Both the position numbers and the translations under genes were made by a program. From Adiantum capillus-veneris (taxonomy: Eukaryota > Streptophyta > Polypodiopsida > Polypodiales > Pteridaceae), in assembly GCA_014529385.2 (NCBI GenBank), contig CM043959.1:9824809-9882808 (forward strand): a DNA stretch of 58,000 bases, read 5' to 3'. The notes under the pieces were generated by a model, which searched no databases, was not told the DNA's origin, and was given only the letters and a program-made list of their open reading frames with translations. Shown in pieces: positions 36,869 through 46,976 of this stretch (position 1 is the stretch's first letter; every line of letters begins with the position of its first letter).

Positions 36869-37808
36869 TTGGGTTTCTTAAAAGGACACAGCTTCTTGTA
36901 AAGCTGGACTTATTAATCCCACTCTTGAAGATATAGGGTCTTTGTTGAGTTTGAACTCCCCCCATCCGAGAGGGTTCCATATCTGATGTTGGCATCTGTT
37001 CAATGCCTGATGATATGACTTGTTGTGCTCTGTTAAGTATCTCTTGAGACCTAGCTAGCTCTTTTTGAAGTTGTGCTATCTTCATAGCTGGTACTTCCGG
37101 CGTATTCCCTGTTTGTGCGATTTGGTGTGTTTGTGCTTTGTCTTGTGCTGGTGCAGTGCACGAGACTTGTGCAGTGTCTTTCCATGTTGTGCCTTGTGTT
37201 GTGCCACCCATTTGTGCAGTGACAGTTGTAGTTGTTAACTCTTCTAGCTGTGTATCAAGAGGTAAAGCCATGACTAGATGATAAACATTACCACCTTCAA
37301 ATTTGTAGTCTTCCCTTCTTGATCCAAATATTTTAGCTGCAAAATATTGGTTACTCTCTGCAGGAACTTCATGATTTGTGGAAGCTTTGTAGTAGCGACC
37401 GTCCTCATCTACATAAAGGGTGCCAATTTGCCGTTTCCCATCTTGAGCTTTGTACATAAAAATACTTGGACGATATGTGTAGAGTTCTGTAAGTTGATCC
37501 TTGTGCAACATTTCTATCTCATTGTCAATGTATTTTCCATGCCTCATGTAAATTGATCCCAGACAGTCTTCCATGAAATCTGGATGTGGGTGTAGTACAT
37601 TCTTCGCTGTTTCAACTTCCACATATTGAGATGTCCGAGTTTCCTCTGTATCTTTATTTGTCTTGATGTACAAATTCCGATTTATATCCTCATAGCATGG
37701 CAATCCTTTGTAATGGACAACTAAATAGAGCCCACTTTGCTCTCTTGTAATTTCTGTGGAAGTACTTGAAGCTTCGTCTCGGCTGGTCTGGTTCCTTTGA
37801 GACGCCAT
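36795..37808 (-). CDS. Unrecognised 337-codon ORF, first long ORF of the large element
   Basis: Starts at ATG 37808 (MASQRNQTSRDEASST). The N-terminal 200 residues look globular (GLYLVVHYKGLPCYEDINRN; LHPHPDFMEDCLGSIYMRH; GTLYVDEDGRYYKA; NVYHLVMALPLDTQLEEL). A Thr/Gln-rich linker follows, then a short coiled coil (AMKIAQLQKELARSQEILNR). The last about 40 residues are out of frame with the continuing coding signal (frameshift near 36880). Position, just downstream of a long leader, fits a Gag-like ORF, but I see no known capsid motif. Treat as novel. Confidence 0.5.
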   Translation of the reverse strand: MASQRNQTSRDEASSTSTEITREQSGLYLVVHYKGLPCYEDINRNLYIKTNKDTEETRTSQYVEVETAKNVLHPHPDFMEDCLGSIYMRHGKYIDNEIEMLHKDQLTELYTYRPSIFMYKAQDGKRQIGTLYVDEDGRYYKASTNHEVPAESNQYFAAKIFGSRREDYKFEGGNVYHLVMALPLDTQLEELTTTTVTAQMGGTTQGTTWKDTAQVSCTAPAQDKAQTHQIAQTGNTPEVPAMKIAQLQKELARSQEILNRAQQVISSGIEQMPTSDMEPSRMGGVQTQQRPYIFKSGINKSSFTRSCVLLRNPSGISRSIGRCRAGGETTGNSQCSM

Positions 37809-37884
37809 TGCTTTTGTCTTGACACCCTTGTTATACCTGTTCAGTGATAGCTCTTATAGCTTGCCTCAAAGCTAATAAAAATTA

Positions 37885-38073
37885 TTAGCACCCTTGTGTC
37901 AGTCTTTTTCTCTTGAGGTCCTTCAGCTTTTGTGGATGCCTTAATCTCTGCGTTTTCTGAACTGGGCTTTGCTTGAACTTCTTAGCTCCCTTGCTTGCCA
38001 AGGCTGATACTGTCTTGTCTGGCTGCTTGCTTTGCCTACAGCTTTTTAGCAGGCCTCGATCTATTGGAAGCAC
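37885..38073 (-). CDS. Small basic ORF upstream of the 337-codon ORF
   Basis: A 62-codon Lys/Arg-rich frame (LLKSCRQSKQPDKTVSALAS). It could be an upstream ORF of the element leader or chance. It has no domain. Confidence 0.25.
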   Translation of the reverse strand: MLPIDRGLLKSCRQSKQPDKTVSALASKGAKKFKQSPVQKTQRLRHPQKLKDLKRKRLTQGC

Positions 38074-38079
38074 TGTGAT

Positions 38080-38884
38080 AAGTTATGCAACTTACCACTA
38101 TACTGCAACGATTGCTCCCTTCGTAGCGATTCTTGAATCGAGCTAACCTGTGTTCACTTTAGCACACAATCTGCAAAATTCTATTTAGCTGGCAAACTTT
38201 TTCACAATGAATGTAAAAATTCTTGATGTTTTTCTGACGACCCCACTTGTTCAGTGGGCTTGATATTGACTTTCAAGTTCTCTTTTAGTTGAACTAAGCT
38301 TAAGCTAGAACAACAGAATTATGCACAAGTTGCAGTGATTTGCTAGCAAAAATCTTGTGTTAAAGTTCTCCAAAACTTACAACTGTTGTTGCAAAATCAA
38401 GAGTCCTTGGGTATGGTCTTACCGCTACCACATTTGTGTATGGACATACACTAGGCCGTAGTTAACTTTTACACCTTTCCATGGGTGACCAATGGTTTTC
38501 CCAAAAGATAATTTCAATCTGCTAACTTAGCAGTCTTCAATACCGTTTTCTCACAATTCTTTCGAATTATCGATTTTAGACACTCCTGACTTCTGGATGC
38601 ATAAACGATGTTTTTTTCTAAGTTGACCTAAATGGTTGCCATCGGCATGCATTTAGTTCAAGTTTTGCTCTAAGATCTGTAGAGTCGCTCTCAGGCTATG
38701 TTTTGATATAAAAACTTTTTCGATCCGATACTATTTGTGAAAGTTATGGCCAAAATAGTGAAATGCAGTTTAGAATGGTCAAAATGAGTCCAAATTCAAT
38801 TTTAAAAGAAGATTTGGGATCTCTGTGACACTGTGAACACTCCTGTATGGTCAAAATTACAGTTGGACCCTAAAACTGGCCTAG
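38080..38884. other. Leader of the large element, part 1
   Basis: Non-coding AT-rich sequence between the first ORFs and the palindrome array. No motif seen beyond scattered direct-repeat phrases shared with the array (GGTCAAAATGAGTCCAAATTC, TTTTGAAAGAAGATTTGGGA types). Confidence 0.45.
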
Positions 38885-39730
38885 AGACATCCTACGCGTA
38901 GGATGTCTATATGCTGAGAATTTAACAAAATTTGGTCTAGAGACTCCCCTTAAGTCTGGCAACACAATGGTATGATCATAATTTCATTTGGACCTAAAAA
39001 TGACCTTGAGAAATCCTACACGTAGGATGTCTTTTTGCTCAGAATGACTTGAAATTTTCACCCCAGCTTCTCCTTGATGTGCTGATCACAGTGGTGTGCT
39101 CATAGGTTGGTTTCGAGTTCACATCCTATGCATAGGATGCCTAACTGCTCAGATTTTGTCCAAACTTGATCCCAACATTCTCCTAGTGCTCAGCAACCCA
39201 ATGGTATGCTTAGAATTGAATTTGGATGCCAATAGGTCAAGATTTGGGATGCATAAGCTTCTAGTGCACTCCAAAAGTAGGATGTCTGACAATTCTTGTC
39301 TTGGCTTGGTAAATAGGCCAAACAAGGTCCAAATTCACTTTTGAAAAAAAGATCTGGAATCCTTCAGACACTTAGAACCTCCTAAATGGCTACAATAGAA
39401 TTTTGACCACTTTATGACCCTGGAGACATCATACATGTAGGATGTCCTTTTGCTCTGTTTGAGCTCAAACTTGCACTGTAGCTTCCCCTTAATGTGCTAA
39501 ACTCACAGCTATTTTTACTTTTTGATTCTGACACCTATAGGTTGGTCAAATGATCAAGAATCTATTCCAGAAGGCTGATGTCTATTTTGATGAATTCCCA
39601 AGTCAAATCAACTCCAAATTGGACCAAATTTCCTAGGAGGCTTATCTAAGGCTATATGACAGCATGGTATGGTCACAGGAGAATTTTGGTCTCAGAATCA
39701 TGTAGTAGACATCCTATGCGTAGGATGTCT
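38885..39730. repeat. About 140-bp tandem repeat with 24-bp palindromes (left part)
   Basis: Each unit contains an inverted repeat whose half is AGACATCCTACG. Perfect 24-bp palindrome at 38885-38908; related copies at about 39013-39032 (2-nt centre), 39122-39139 (perfect 18 bp), 39425-39446 (one mismatch) and 39707-39730 (one mismatch at the centre); a half-site at about 39279. Between them recur GGTATG(C/A)TxA, CCCCTTA, AACTTG and TTTTTGC(C/T)CAGAATGA. Spacing is 110-150 bp. The array resumes at 47005 after the nested retrotransposon. Confidence 0.85.
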
Positions 39731-39967
39731 TTTTGCCCAGAATGAACCCAAACTTGGACCAAAGATTCCCCTAGTCTTCAGCAACCCACTGGTATGCTTA
39801 GATTTGAGTTTGGATGTCAAAAGACCCCAAAACTAGCTATTCTTGCCTTTTGTCTGTCCAAAAATGCTAAAGTCTATTCAATCTTCACTTTCACTGACCC
39901 AAATGAGATGAAATTTATCACATGCAGTCAATACAACATTTAGAACATGCCTATGGAGTCATCCTAT

Positions 39968-39972
39968 GGTTT
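39968..39972. repeat. Target-site duplication GGTTT, left
   Basis: GGTTT directly precedes the TGTCACG end of the left LTR and matches GGTTT at 46972-46976 after the right LTR. Five-base duplications are normal for Ty3/gypsy integrases. Confidence 0.85.
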
Positions 39973-40851
39973 TGTCACGAGAACCGAATAATAGAGATAG
40001 ACAACAAAACAGAGGAAGAAATCTTTGTATTGATAGTGTTTGATACAACAGAGGAGCAATTGAATATATATATGGGCGCACTCCGTTGTACGGAGCTCGA
40101 ACCTCCCGACCACCCCCGAGCTTCAATTCGCTTGCATGCAGCGTCTCACTCGCACTCGCACTCGCACTCGCACTCTCACTCGCACTCGCAGAAGAGAGAA
40201 TGGTGAATCCCCCCAAAACGCACCACCCGTCCTTCTATTCTCCTCCAAAAGCCTGCGACCTCTTAAAATAGCCGCTTTTCTATTTTTGGCGCTCGGTCGA
40301 CTCGACTTGCGTGCCAATATACCTGCGAGAACAAGGTAAAAAAACGTGATCGCGAAGCGATCCGTAGAGGTTAGTTTTTTTTTTCTTTTGAACTCCAGAA
40401 TTTTTCAGCTGTCTTCAACTGAACATAACTCCCAAACGGAGCCAAAACAGCCCAAGTCCGTCTCATACAATCTTGTTGCCCTCGGTACGCTCTTCGACGG
40501 CTATGTGATGGAAAATTTCCATAGCCTGCTCCGATTTGCTGAAAATCAATCTGCAAAACAACATTTTCTACAAAAACGATGCAAAAACAGCAAATCCAAC
40601 TTTTTTCTTAATCTTTGGCCTTCAACGAGCATCAAAACATCAAAATCTCTAAAGACTCAAAGAACCAAAGTTGTTCCTTATAACGCAGGCTTCAATCGCT
40701 TCATACATCACTTTTTCAAAATCCCACGTTAACGCCTTTAAAAATGCCCCAGAAAGTGCCTTCCGGATCAAAAAATATTATCAGACGAAAACAATCCACA
40801 CATCCTTCTACACGGTGGACTAACTTTAAAATGACAAAAACTTCCTAGAAA
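39973..40851 (-). repeat. LTR copy 1 (3' LTR of left half), truncated
   Basis: Starts TGTCACGAGAACC on the plus strand. It contains ATATATATAT (minus-strand TATA) near 40062-40075, the expanded hexamer tract, GATCGCGAAGCGATC, and a CCTTATAACGCAGG region. It lacks the terminal roughly 45 bp seen in the other copies; homology ends at CTTCCTAGAAA and gag sequence follows. Confidence 0.9.
40140..40193. repeat. Hexamer (GCACTC) microsatellite in LTR 1
   Basis: About seven hexamers of (G/T)CACTC occur, versus four in LTR 2 (about 41751-41780) and two in LTR 3 (about 46295-46312). They create spurious Arg-Val or Ser-His dipeptide frames on both strands. Confidence 0.9.
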
Positions 40852-41578
40852 CTTGTAAAACTGCATCTTTTTATCCATCTCATAGTGTGGAGAACAGTAC
40901 CTTTTATACGCTTGCATTTTAAATTCCTCCCAAGTGATTGGAGTAACCTTTGTTCACTGTTTAAGGTATGCTTTCCACCAAAGCTTTGCGGTTTGTCGAA
41001 GATGAACAACTGCAACCTTTGCTTTTGCCTCTTCAGAGAACTTCTTCAATGCAAAATAATCTTCTAACTCTTCAATCCATGCTTCGAGATCTTCACCAGT
41101 TTTCTCGATGCCATTAAACTCGTTAATCTTTGCCTTCTTGAAGACTTGCTGCAAAGCTGCCCTTTCAGAATCTTCATCTGCATCTTCTTCATCACGTTCC
41201 CTTCTTCGTCCTCTCCTTTCCTTAGTTTCCGCTTCGCCGTCATTCCGCTCTCTTTCGTGTGGACGACCACGACGTCCATCACCACCGTTCCCATCATCAT
41301 CATCTCCATCATCACCACCATCTCCACCGCCCGGTGCCCCAGCGCCCACTCGTTGATTATTGTTTCCTGGTGGAATAGCATGGTTTCCGTCTTCCTGTTC
41401 ACCATTAATTTCCACATAGATATCAGGGTCTCGTGTTGCTTTGCCTCGCAGAGCCTCAGCACGCTCTCGATTTGAAATTTTCAGATCCTCTCGTAGTCGT
41501 CGAATCAGGTATTCTTGCTCCTTTATCTTCTTCTCATATCCGTCCATGTCCAGAATCAACCGCTTGCTCTGATACCAA
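40852..41578 (-). pseudogene. Gag fragment of left internal region
   Basis: Begins next to the PBS. It has an N-terminal coiled coil (GYEKKIKEQEYLIRRLREDL), a Gly/Asp/Arg-rich low-complexity hinge, then a capsid-like Retrotrans_gag stretch (INEFNGIEKTGEDLEAWIEE ... LRQTAKLWWKAYLKQ). A TGA at about 40951 follows, after which the same frame continues VTPITWEEFKMQAYKRY to the junction with LTR 1 at about 40851. The C-terminal Gag, including the zinc knuckle, is deleted. Confidence 0.8.
41560..41577 (-). other. Primer-binding site (initiator tRNA-Met), left half
   Basis: The minus strand reads TGGTATCAGAGCAAGCGG immediately inside LTR 2, with a 2-nt AT spacer. TGGTATCAGAGC is the standard plant iMet primer-binding site. 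It shows that LTR 2 acts as the 5' LTR of the left half. Confidence 0.9.
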
Positions 41579-41579
41579 T

Positions 41580-42485
41580 TGTCACGAGAACCGAATAATA
41601 GAGATAGACAGCAAATCAGAGGAAGAAATCTTTGTATTGATAGTGTTTGATACAACAGAGGAGCAATTGAATATATATATGGGCGCACTCCGTTGTACGG
41701 AGCTCGAACCTCCCGACCACCCCCGAGCTTCAATTCGCTTGCATGCAGCGTCTCACTCGCACTCGCACTCTCACTCGCAGAAGAGAGAATGGTGAATCCC
41801 CCCAAAACGCACCACCCGCCCTTCTATTCTCCTCCAAAAGCCTACGACCTCTTAAAATAGCCGCTTTTCTATTTTTGGCGCTCGGTCGACTCGACTTGTG
41901 CGCCAATATACCTGCGAGAACAAGGTAAAAAAACGTGATCGCGAAGCGATCCGTAGAGGTTAGTTTTTTTTTTTTTTTTGAACTCCACAATTTTTCAGCT
42001 GTCTTCAACTGAACATAACTCCCAAACGGAGCCAAAACAGCCCAAGTCCGTCTCATACAATCTTGTTGCCCTCGCTGCGCTCTTCGACGGCTATGTGATG
42101 GAAAATTTCCATAGCCTGCTCCGATTTGCTGAAAATCAACCTGCAAAACAGCATTTTCTACAAAAACGATGGAAAAACAGCAAATCCAACTTTTTTCTTA
42201 ATCTTTGGCCTTCAACAAGCATCAAAACATCAAAATCTCTAAAGACTCAAAGAACCAAAGTTGTTCCTTATAACGCAGGCTTCAATCGCTTCATACATCA
42301 CTTTTTCAAAATCCCACGTTAACGCCTTCAAAAATGCCCCAGAAAGTGCCTTCCGGATCAAAAAAATTTATCGGACGAAAACAATCCACACATCCTTCTA
42401 CACAGTGGACTAACTTTAAAATGACAAAAACTTCCTAGAAAACAAAATTTATTACTAAAACACCTCGAAATCAAGTCTTGTTACA
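41580..42485 (-). repeat. LTR copy 2 (shared middle LTR)
   Basis: Complete TG...CA LTR, 906 bp; on the minus strand it begins TGTAACAAGACTTG and ends GGTTCTCGTGACA. It is bordered by a PBS on its left and a purine tract on its right, so it served both as 5' LTR for the left half and 3' LTR for the right half. Minus-strand TATA (ATATATATAT) at about 41671-41680; hairpin CTCCG-TTGTA-CGGAG at 41688-41702; hairpin GATCGC-GAA-GCGATC at 41937-41951. Confidence 0.92.
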
Positions 42486-42499
42486 ATCTCCTCTTTTCA
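42486..42499 (-). other. Polypurine tract
   Basis: The minus strand reads GAAAAGAGGAGAT directly before the LTR 2 start, as expected for plus-strand DNA priming of the right half. Confidence 0.75.
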
Positions 42500-42514
42500 A
42501 AATTAACTCTGTCC

Positions 42515-43500
42515 TCAGAGTTGGAAGGAGGGAAATTCGCTTTGCAAAACACTAAGATCAACCCAAGATGCATCCTCTACTGGATAGTTCTGCCACTTAA
42601 CCAAAACTTCCACAATGTCTCTATTTCTCAAATGTTTGACACGCCTATCTAGCACTAAATCTGGTTCTACTGTCAATGTTCCGTCATCTTTCAACTTAGA
42701 GTTGTCCTGTAAAACATGGTGCACGTTAGGAACATACTTTTTCAATAAACTCACATGAAATACAGGATGCACTTTGACATGAGAAGGCAATTCCAATTTG
42801 TAAGCTAATGAACCAATGCGCTTCAAAATTTTAAATGGCCCAGCAAATCGTGGAGACAATCGCTTATCCTTCCCAAGAATTAAATGAGACTTCTCGGGAA
42901 TAACTTTTAAGAAAACCATATCCCCAGTTTCATACTCCACAACCCGATGTTTCTTGTCATAATACAATTTATGTATCTTTTGGGCTTCTCTAATATTCCC
43001 CATGATTTTGGCCAACTCATTATCCATCTTTTCAAGCATCTCACGTGACAGTTCTACCTTATTCCTTGAGCTAAGAAAATTTATAGGTGTGGGACAGTTA
43101 TAGCCATACATTGCTTCAAACGGGGTCATCCTAATAGATGAATGATATGAACTGTTGTATGCAAATTCAACCAAAGGCAAATATTCATTCCAATTAGATT
43201 GGTTTTCATTGACATACATTCGTAACATATCTTCTAAAATACGATTCACTCTCTCCGTTTCCCCATCGGTTTGAGGATGAAAAGAAGTAGACATGCGTAA
43301 GTGGGTACGTATAGAGTCAAAAGTCGCTCTCCAGAAATGTGAAGTGAACTTAGAATCTCTGTCAGACACTATGCTCTTGGGCATGCCATGCAAACGAAAT
43401 ATCTCTTTCACAAACAAGCGTGCAATGGTCAAAGCAGTATCAGTTATTTTCACGGGAAAGAAGTGAGCCTGTTTTGTGAGTCTATCTACTACCACAAAGA
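42515..43500 (-). pseudogene. Integrase core plus chromodomain (right half)
   Basis: The integrase core has FVVVDRLTK (first Asp), IVSDRDSKFTS (second Asp) and ETERVNRILED (Glu), then GPFKILKRIGSLAYKLELP, HPVFHVSLLKKY and a C-terminal chromo-like VEVLVKWQNYPVEDASWVDL. The HHCC zinc domain is missing: the RNase H sequence RTDHQS is joined directly to the integrase at about 43498-43505. A chromodomain at the end of integrase identifies a chromovirus-type Ty3/gypsy element. Confidence 0.88.
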
Positions 43501-44243
43501 CTTTGATGATCAGTACGCAATTCAAATTTGACACCAAGCAAAAGATGACGCCAATGTTTCAATGCATGAACAACAGCAAGCAATTCTAGATCATGTGTTG
43601 CATAGTTCAATTCATGTCGTCTTAATTTCCTAGACTCATATGCAACCACTCTTCCTTCTTGTGTCAAAACACACCCTAGTTGTTCACCACTAGCATCACA
43701 TGACACAACAAATGGTTTGCCCATCTCAGGAACTTTCAAAACACAATTTTTTGCTATTTTAGCCTTCAAGGTCTCAAAAGCAATCTCACAGGTAGAAGTC
43801 CACACAAAACCCTTGTCTTTCTTGGTCAATTCGGTCAAAGGACTTGCTATCTTAGAGAAATCTTTAATGTGTGCTCTCTCATATTGTGCTAGACCCATAA
43901 AGCTTCTCACATCCCTTAATGACTTTGGTGTTGGCCACTCCACAATAGTCTTAACTTTGTCAAGGTCAATGTGAATCCCCTCTTTAGAAATCACTCTTCC
44001 CAAGTACACAATCTGATCCTTTGCAAAAGTACACTTACTTGCTTTGGCATACAATTTATGTTCACGCAAAACCTCAAATGTTTTCTTTAAGTGCAACGCA
44101 TGATCTTCTTCATTCTTAGAATACACAAAAATATCATCCAAGAATACCAGAATGAAGTCATCAAGATACGGGTGAAAAATATTATTCATTAAGCACATGA
44201 AAGTTTCTGGTGCATTAGTCAAACCAAAAGCAAGAACTGTAAA
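43501..44243 (-). pseudogene. RT C-terminal part and truncated RNase H (right half)
   Basis: Contains LTNAPETFMCLMN, FILVFLDDIFVYS (catalytic FLDD), IVYLGRVISKEGI, and the Ty3 RNase H start KPFVVSCDASGEQLG, VVAYESRKLRRHELNYATHD. A TAA stop at about 44244 separates it from the upstream frame in the same phase. RNase H ends prematurely at the deletion junction. Confidence 0.88.
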
Positions 44244-45780
44244 TTAATAATGCCCATAACGTGTACGAAAAGCAGTCTTTGGAATGTCCTCGACCTTAAT
44301 GCGGATTTGATGGTAGCCAGAACGAAGATCAACCTTTGAAAATATTGTGGCACCACTCAAATGGCTAAGCAATTCATCTATGTGAGGAAGAGGATATTTG
44401 TTCTTAATGGTCTGTTTGTTTAACCCCCTGTAGTCAATGCATAACCTATATGTACCATCCTTTTTCTTTTGGAATAACACAGGACTGCCCCAAGGAGATA
44501 CACTAGGTTTAATAAAACCCTTTTTCAAAAGGTCATCAAGTTGTATCTTGAGCTCTTTAAGCTCATCAATATCGAACCTGTATGGAGCCCTTGAATAAGG
44601 TGTTGCTCCTGGATATAGATCTATGGCGTGGTCTACCGCTCTAGGCGGAGGCATACCAGGAAGATCGTCCGGGAACACATCCTTAAATTCATGTAAGAGA
44701 TCCTCTACAAATTCTGGATTTTCCCCTTTCTGTTTATTCCCAGAATCCTCTTTAATCTCGTTAGCAAACACAAGAAACGTCTCACACCCTTGTCTCACCC
44801 CCCTCAAAAGTTTCATGGCAGAAATCAGAAGTGATTTAGTATTTCTCTCCTCAGCTTTAATCGCATGACCATCTCTGTTTTTAAAAACCAACTCACCCCT
44901 CTCACAATCAATCAATGCATGGTTCGCAGCCAACCAATCCATTCCCAAAATTACATCCCGTTCACCCATGCTAATAACATAAAATTCTCCCGAATGTTTC
45001 TCTTTGTTCAGCAAAAAAGGTGAGTTCTGAATATGACCCTGTGTATAATGTTTCTTCCCATTGGCCAATTCTACAGGTCTCCTAATCTGGGAATCAGAAT
45101 TCAATTTCAAAGTCTGCGCAAGCTTGTTAGACATAAAACAATGCGTACTACCCGAATCAATGAGAAAATTCACAATTTCAGTTCCTATCTTACCCCGAAT
45201 TCTTATAACGGATGCCCTTAAATGATGGACAGATGTTGTCAAGCATTTCATAGGAATTTCAGAGCACTTACCTTCCTCGCTCGCTTCCTCAATCGTGGTG
45301 TCCATCGCATTCATATTGGCTTCCATTCGTGCAAGAACAGCCTGATCGATCTCCTTATTTAGGCATTCGAACGTCTTGTGACCTTGCTCACCGCAACGAA
45401 AACATACTCCAAATCTCCTTGCTCGTTCTAGAAAAGCAGGATCATGTTGCCACCGCAGCGGTTGTCGTCTTCTTTGATTCTGATTTGCATCATTTTGACC
45501 CAAATTTTGATTGCGGTTGTTTACAGTATTCTGTCCCAAAATTTTGATTGCGGTTGGTTACAACATTCTGATTTGTACTCTGATTTCGATTGAAATTCTG
45601 ATTCTGATTTGAAAAATTATTGGGTGGTCTTCTCTGATTATTTGTAAAATTCCTTCGGGGAAACTCAGTGTTTGTCTGAAAAGGCCTATTCTGCATTCTA
45701 TGCCCGGTAGGTATAATTCTGCTTGGAGTAGGGTTGCAGCTCTCATACTTCACCTTCTTCTCATAATTTTCGGCCTTCAC
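44244..45780 (-). pseudogene. Gag C-terminus, zinc knuckle, protease and RT N-terminus (right half)
   Basis: An Asn/Gln-rich Gag tail (PNNFSNQNQNFNRNQ) in one frame shifts near 45540 into [14 protein letters not shown] (CCHC knuckle), then the aspartic protease ([23 protein letters not shown]), and RT blocks ([51 protein letters not shown]). It ends at an in-frame TAA just after TRYGHY. Confidence 0.88.
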
Positions 45781-45835
45781 AATAGCATCCAGAAAATCGG
45801 TAGCCCCTGCACCCTTTACTTGATAATACAGATCT

Positions 45836-46103
45836 TTACGCAGTCATCTCCATCATCACCACCATCTCCACCGCCAGGTGCCCCAGCGCCCACTCGTTGA
45901 TTATTGTTTCCTGGTGGAATAGCATGGTTTCCGTCTTCCTGTTCACCATTAATTTCCACATAGATATCAGGGTCTCGTGTTGCTTTGCCTCGCAGAGCCT
46001 CAGCACGCTCCCGATTTGAAATTTCCAGATCCTCTCGTAGTCGTCGAATCAGGTATTCTTGCTCCTTTATCTTCTTCTCGTATCCGTCCATGTCCAGAAT
46101 CAA
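45836..46103 (-). pseudogene. Gag N-terminal fragment (right half)
   Basis: Same N-terminal coiled coil and Gly/Asp-rich hinge as the left half. It breaks at about 45840, where the capsid core is deleted and the zinc-knuckle part begins. Confidence 0.8.
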
Positions 46104-46121
46104 CCGCTTGCTCTGATACCA
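46104..46121 (-). other. Primer-binding site (initiator tRNA-Met), right half
   Basis: TGGTATCAGAGCAAGCGG on the minus strand, two bases inside LTR 3, identical to the left copy. Confidence 0.9.
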
Positions 46122-46123
46122 AT

Positions 46124-46971
46124 TGTCACGAGAACCGAATAATAGAGATAGACAGCAAAACAGAGGAATAAATCTTTGTATTGATAGTGTTTGATACAAC
46201 AGAGGAGCAATTGAATATATATATGGGCGCACTCCGTTGTACGGAGCTCGAACCTCCCGACCACCCCCGAGCTTCAATTCGCTTGCATGGAGCGTCTCAC
46301 TCGCACTCGCAGAAGAGAGAATGGTGAATCCCCCCAAAACGCACCACCCGTCCTTCTATTCTCCTCCAAAAGCCTGCGATCTCTTAAAATAGCCGCTTTT
46401 CTATTTTTGGCGCTCGGTCGACTCGACTTGCGCGCCAATATACCTGCGAGAACAAGGTTAAAAAACGTGATCGCGAAGCGATCCGTAGAGGTTAGTTTTT
46501 TTTTTTTTTTGAAGGAGCCAAAACAGCCCAAGTCCGTCTCATACAATCTTGTTGCCCTCGCTGCGCTCTTCGACGGCTATGTGATGGAAAATTTCCATAG
46601 CCTGCTCCGATTTGCTGAAAATCAATCTGCAAAACAACATTTTCTACAAAAACGATGCAAAAACAGCAAATCCAACTTTTTTCTTAATCTTTGGCCTTCA
46701 ACAAGCATCAAAACATCAAAATCTCTAAAGACTCAAAGAACCAAAGTTGTTCCTTATAACGCAGGCTTCAATCGCTTCATACATCATTTTTTCAAAATCC
46801 CACGTTAACGCCTTCAAAAATGCCCCAGAAAGTGCCTTCCGGATCAAAAAAATTTATCGGACGAAAACAATCCACACATCCTTCTACACGGTGGACTAAC
46901 TTTAAAATGACAAAAACTTCCTAGAAAACAAAATTTATTACTAAAACACCTCGAAATCAAGTCTTGTTACA
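46124..46971 (-). repeat. LTR copy 3 (5' LTR of right half)
   Basis: Complete TG...CA LTR, 848 bp. It is shorter than LTR 2 through fewer hexamers and loss of a segment near 46511 (the AACTCCACAATTTTTCAGCTG block). TATA at about 46216-46226 on the minus strand. Confidence 0.92.
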
Positions 46972-46976
46972 GGTTT
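46972..46976. repeat. Target-site duplication GGTTT, right
   Basis: GGTTT directly after the TTACA end of LTR 3, matching 39968-39972. Confidence 0.85.

Larger units (their letters stand above)
39973..46971 (-). mobile_element. Ty3/gypsy chromovirus-like complex: LTR-internal-LTR-internal-LTR
   Basis: Three LTR copies (39973-40851, 41580-42485, 46124-46971) enclose two internal regions, all in minus orientation and flanked by one GGTTT duplication. The left internal region keeps the PBS and most of gag but has lost all of pol. The right internal region keeps zinc knuckle, protease, RT, partial RNase H, integrase core and chromodomain but has an internal gag deletion, a stop inside RT, and a fused RNase H-integrase deletion. 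Sharing of the middle LTR suggests unequal recombination between related elements followed by deletions. It is nested within the leader of a larger LTR element. Confidence 0.88.

Noticed and set aside
40123-40339. Arg-Val and Ser-His dipeptide ORFs in the LTRs
   Set aside because: They are produced by the CACTCG hexamer microsatellite; also antisense or overlapping within an LTR.
41730-42146. 138-codon minus frame across the middle LTR
   Set aside because: LTR sequence read through by chance; a similar frame is found in each LTR.
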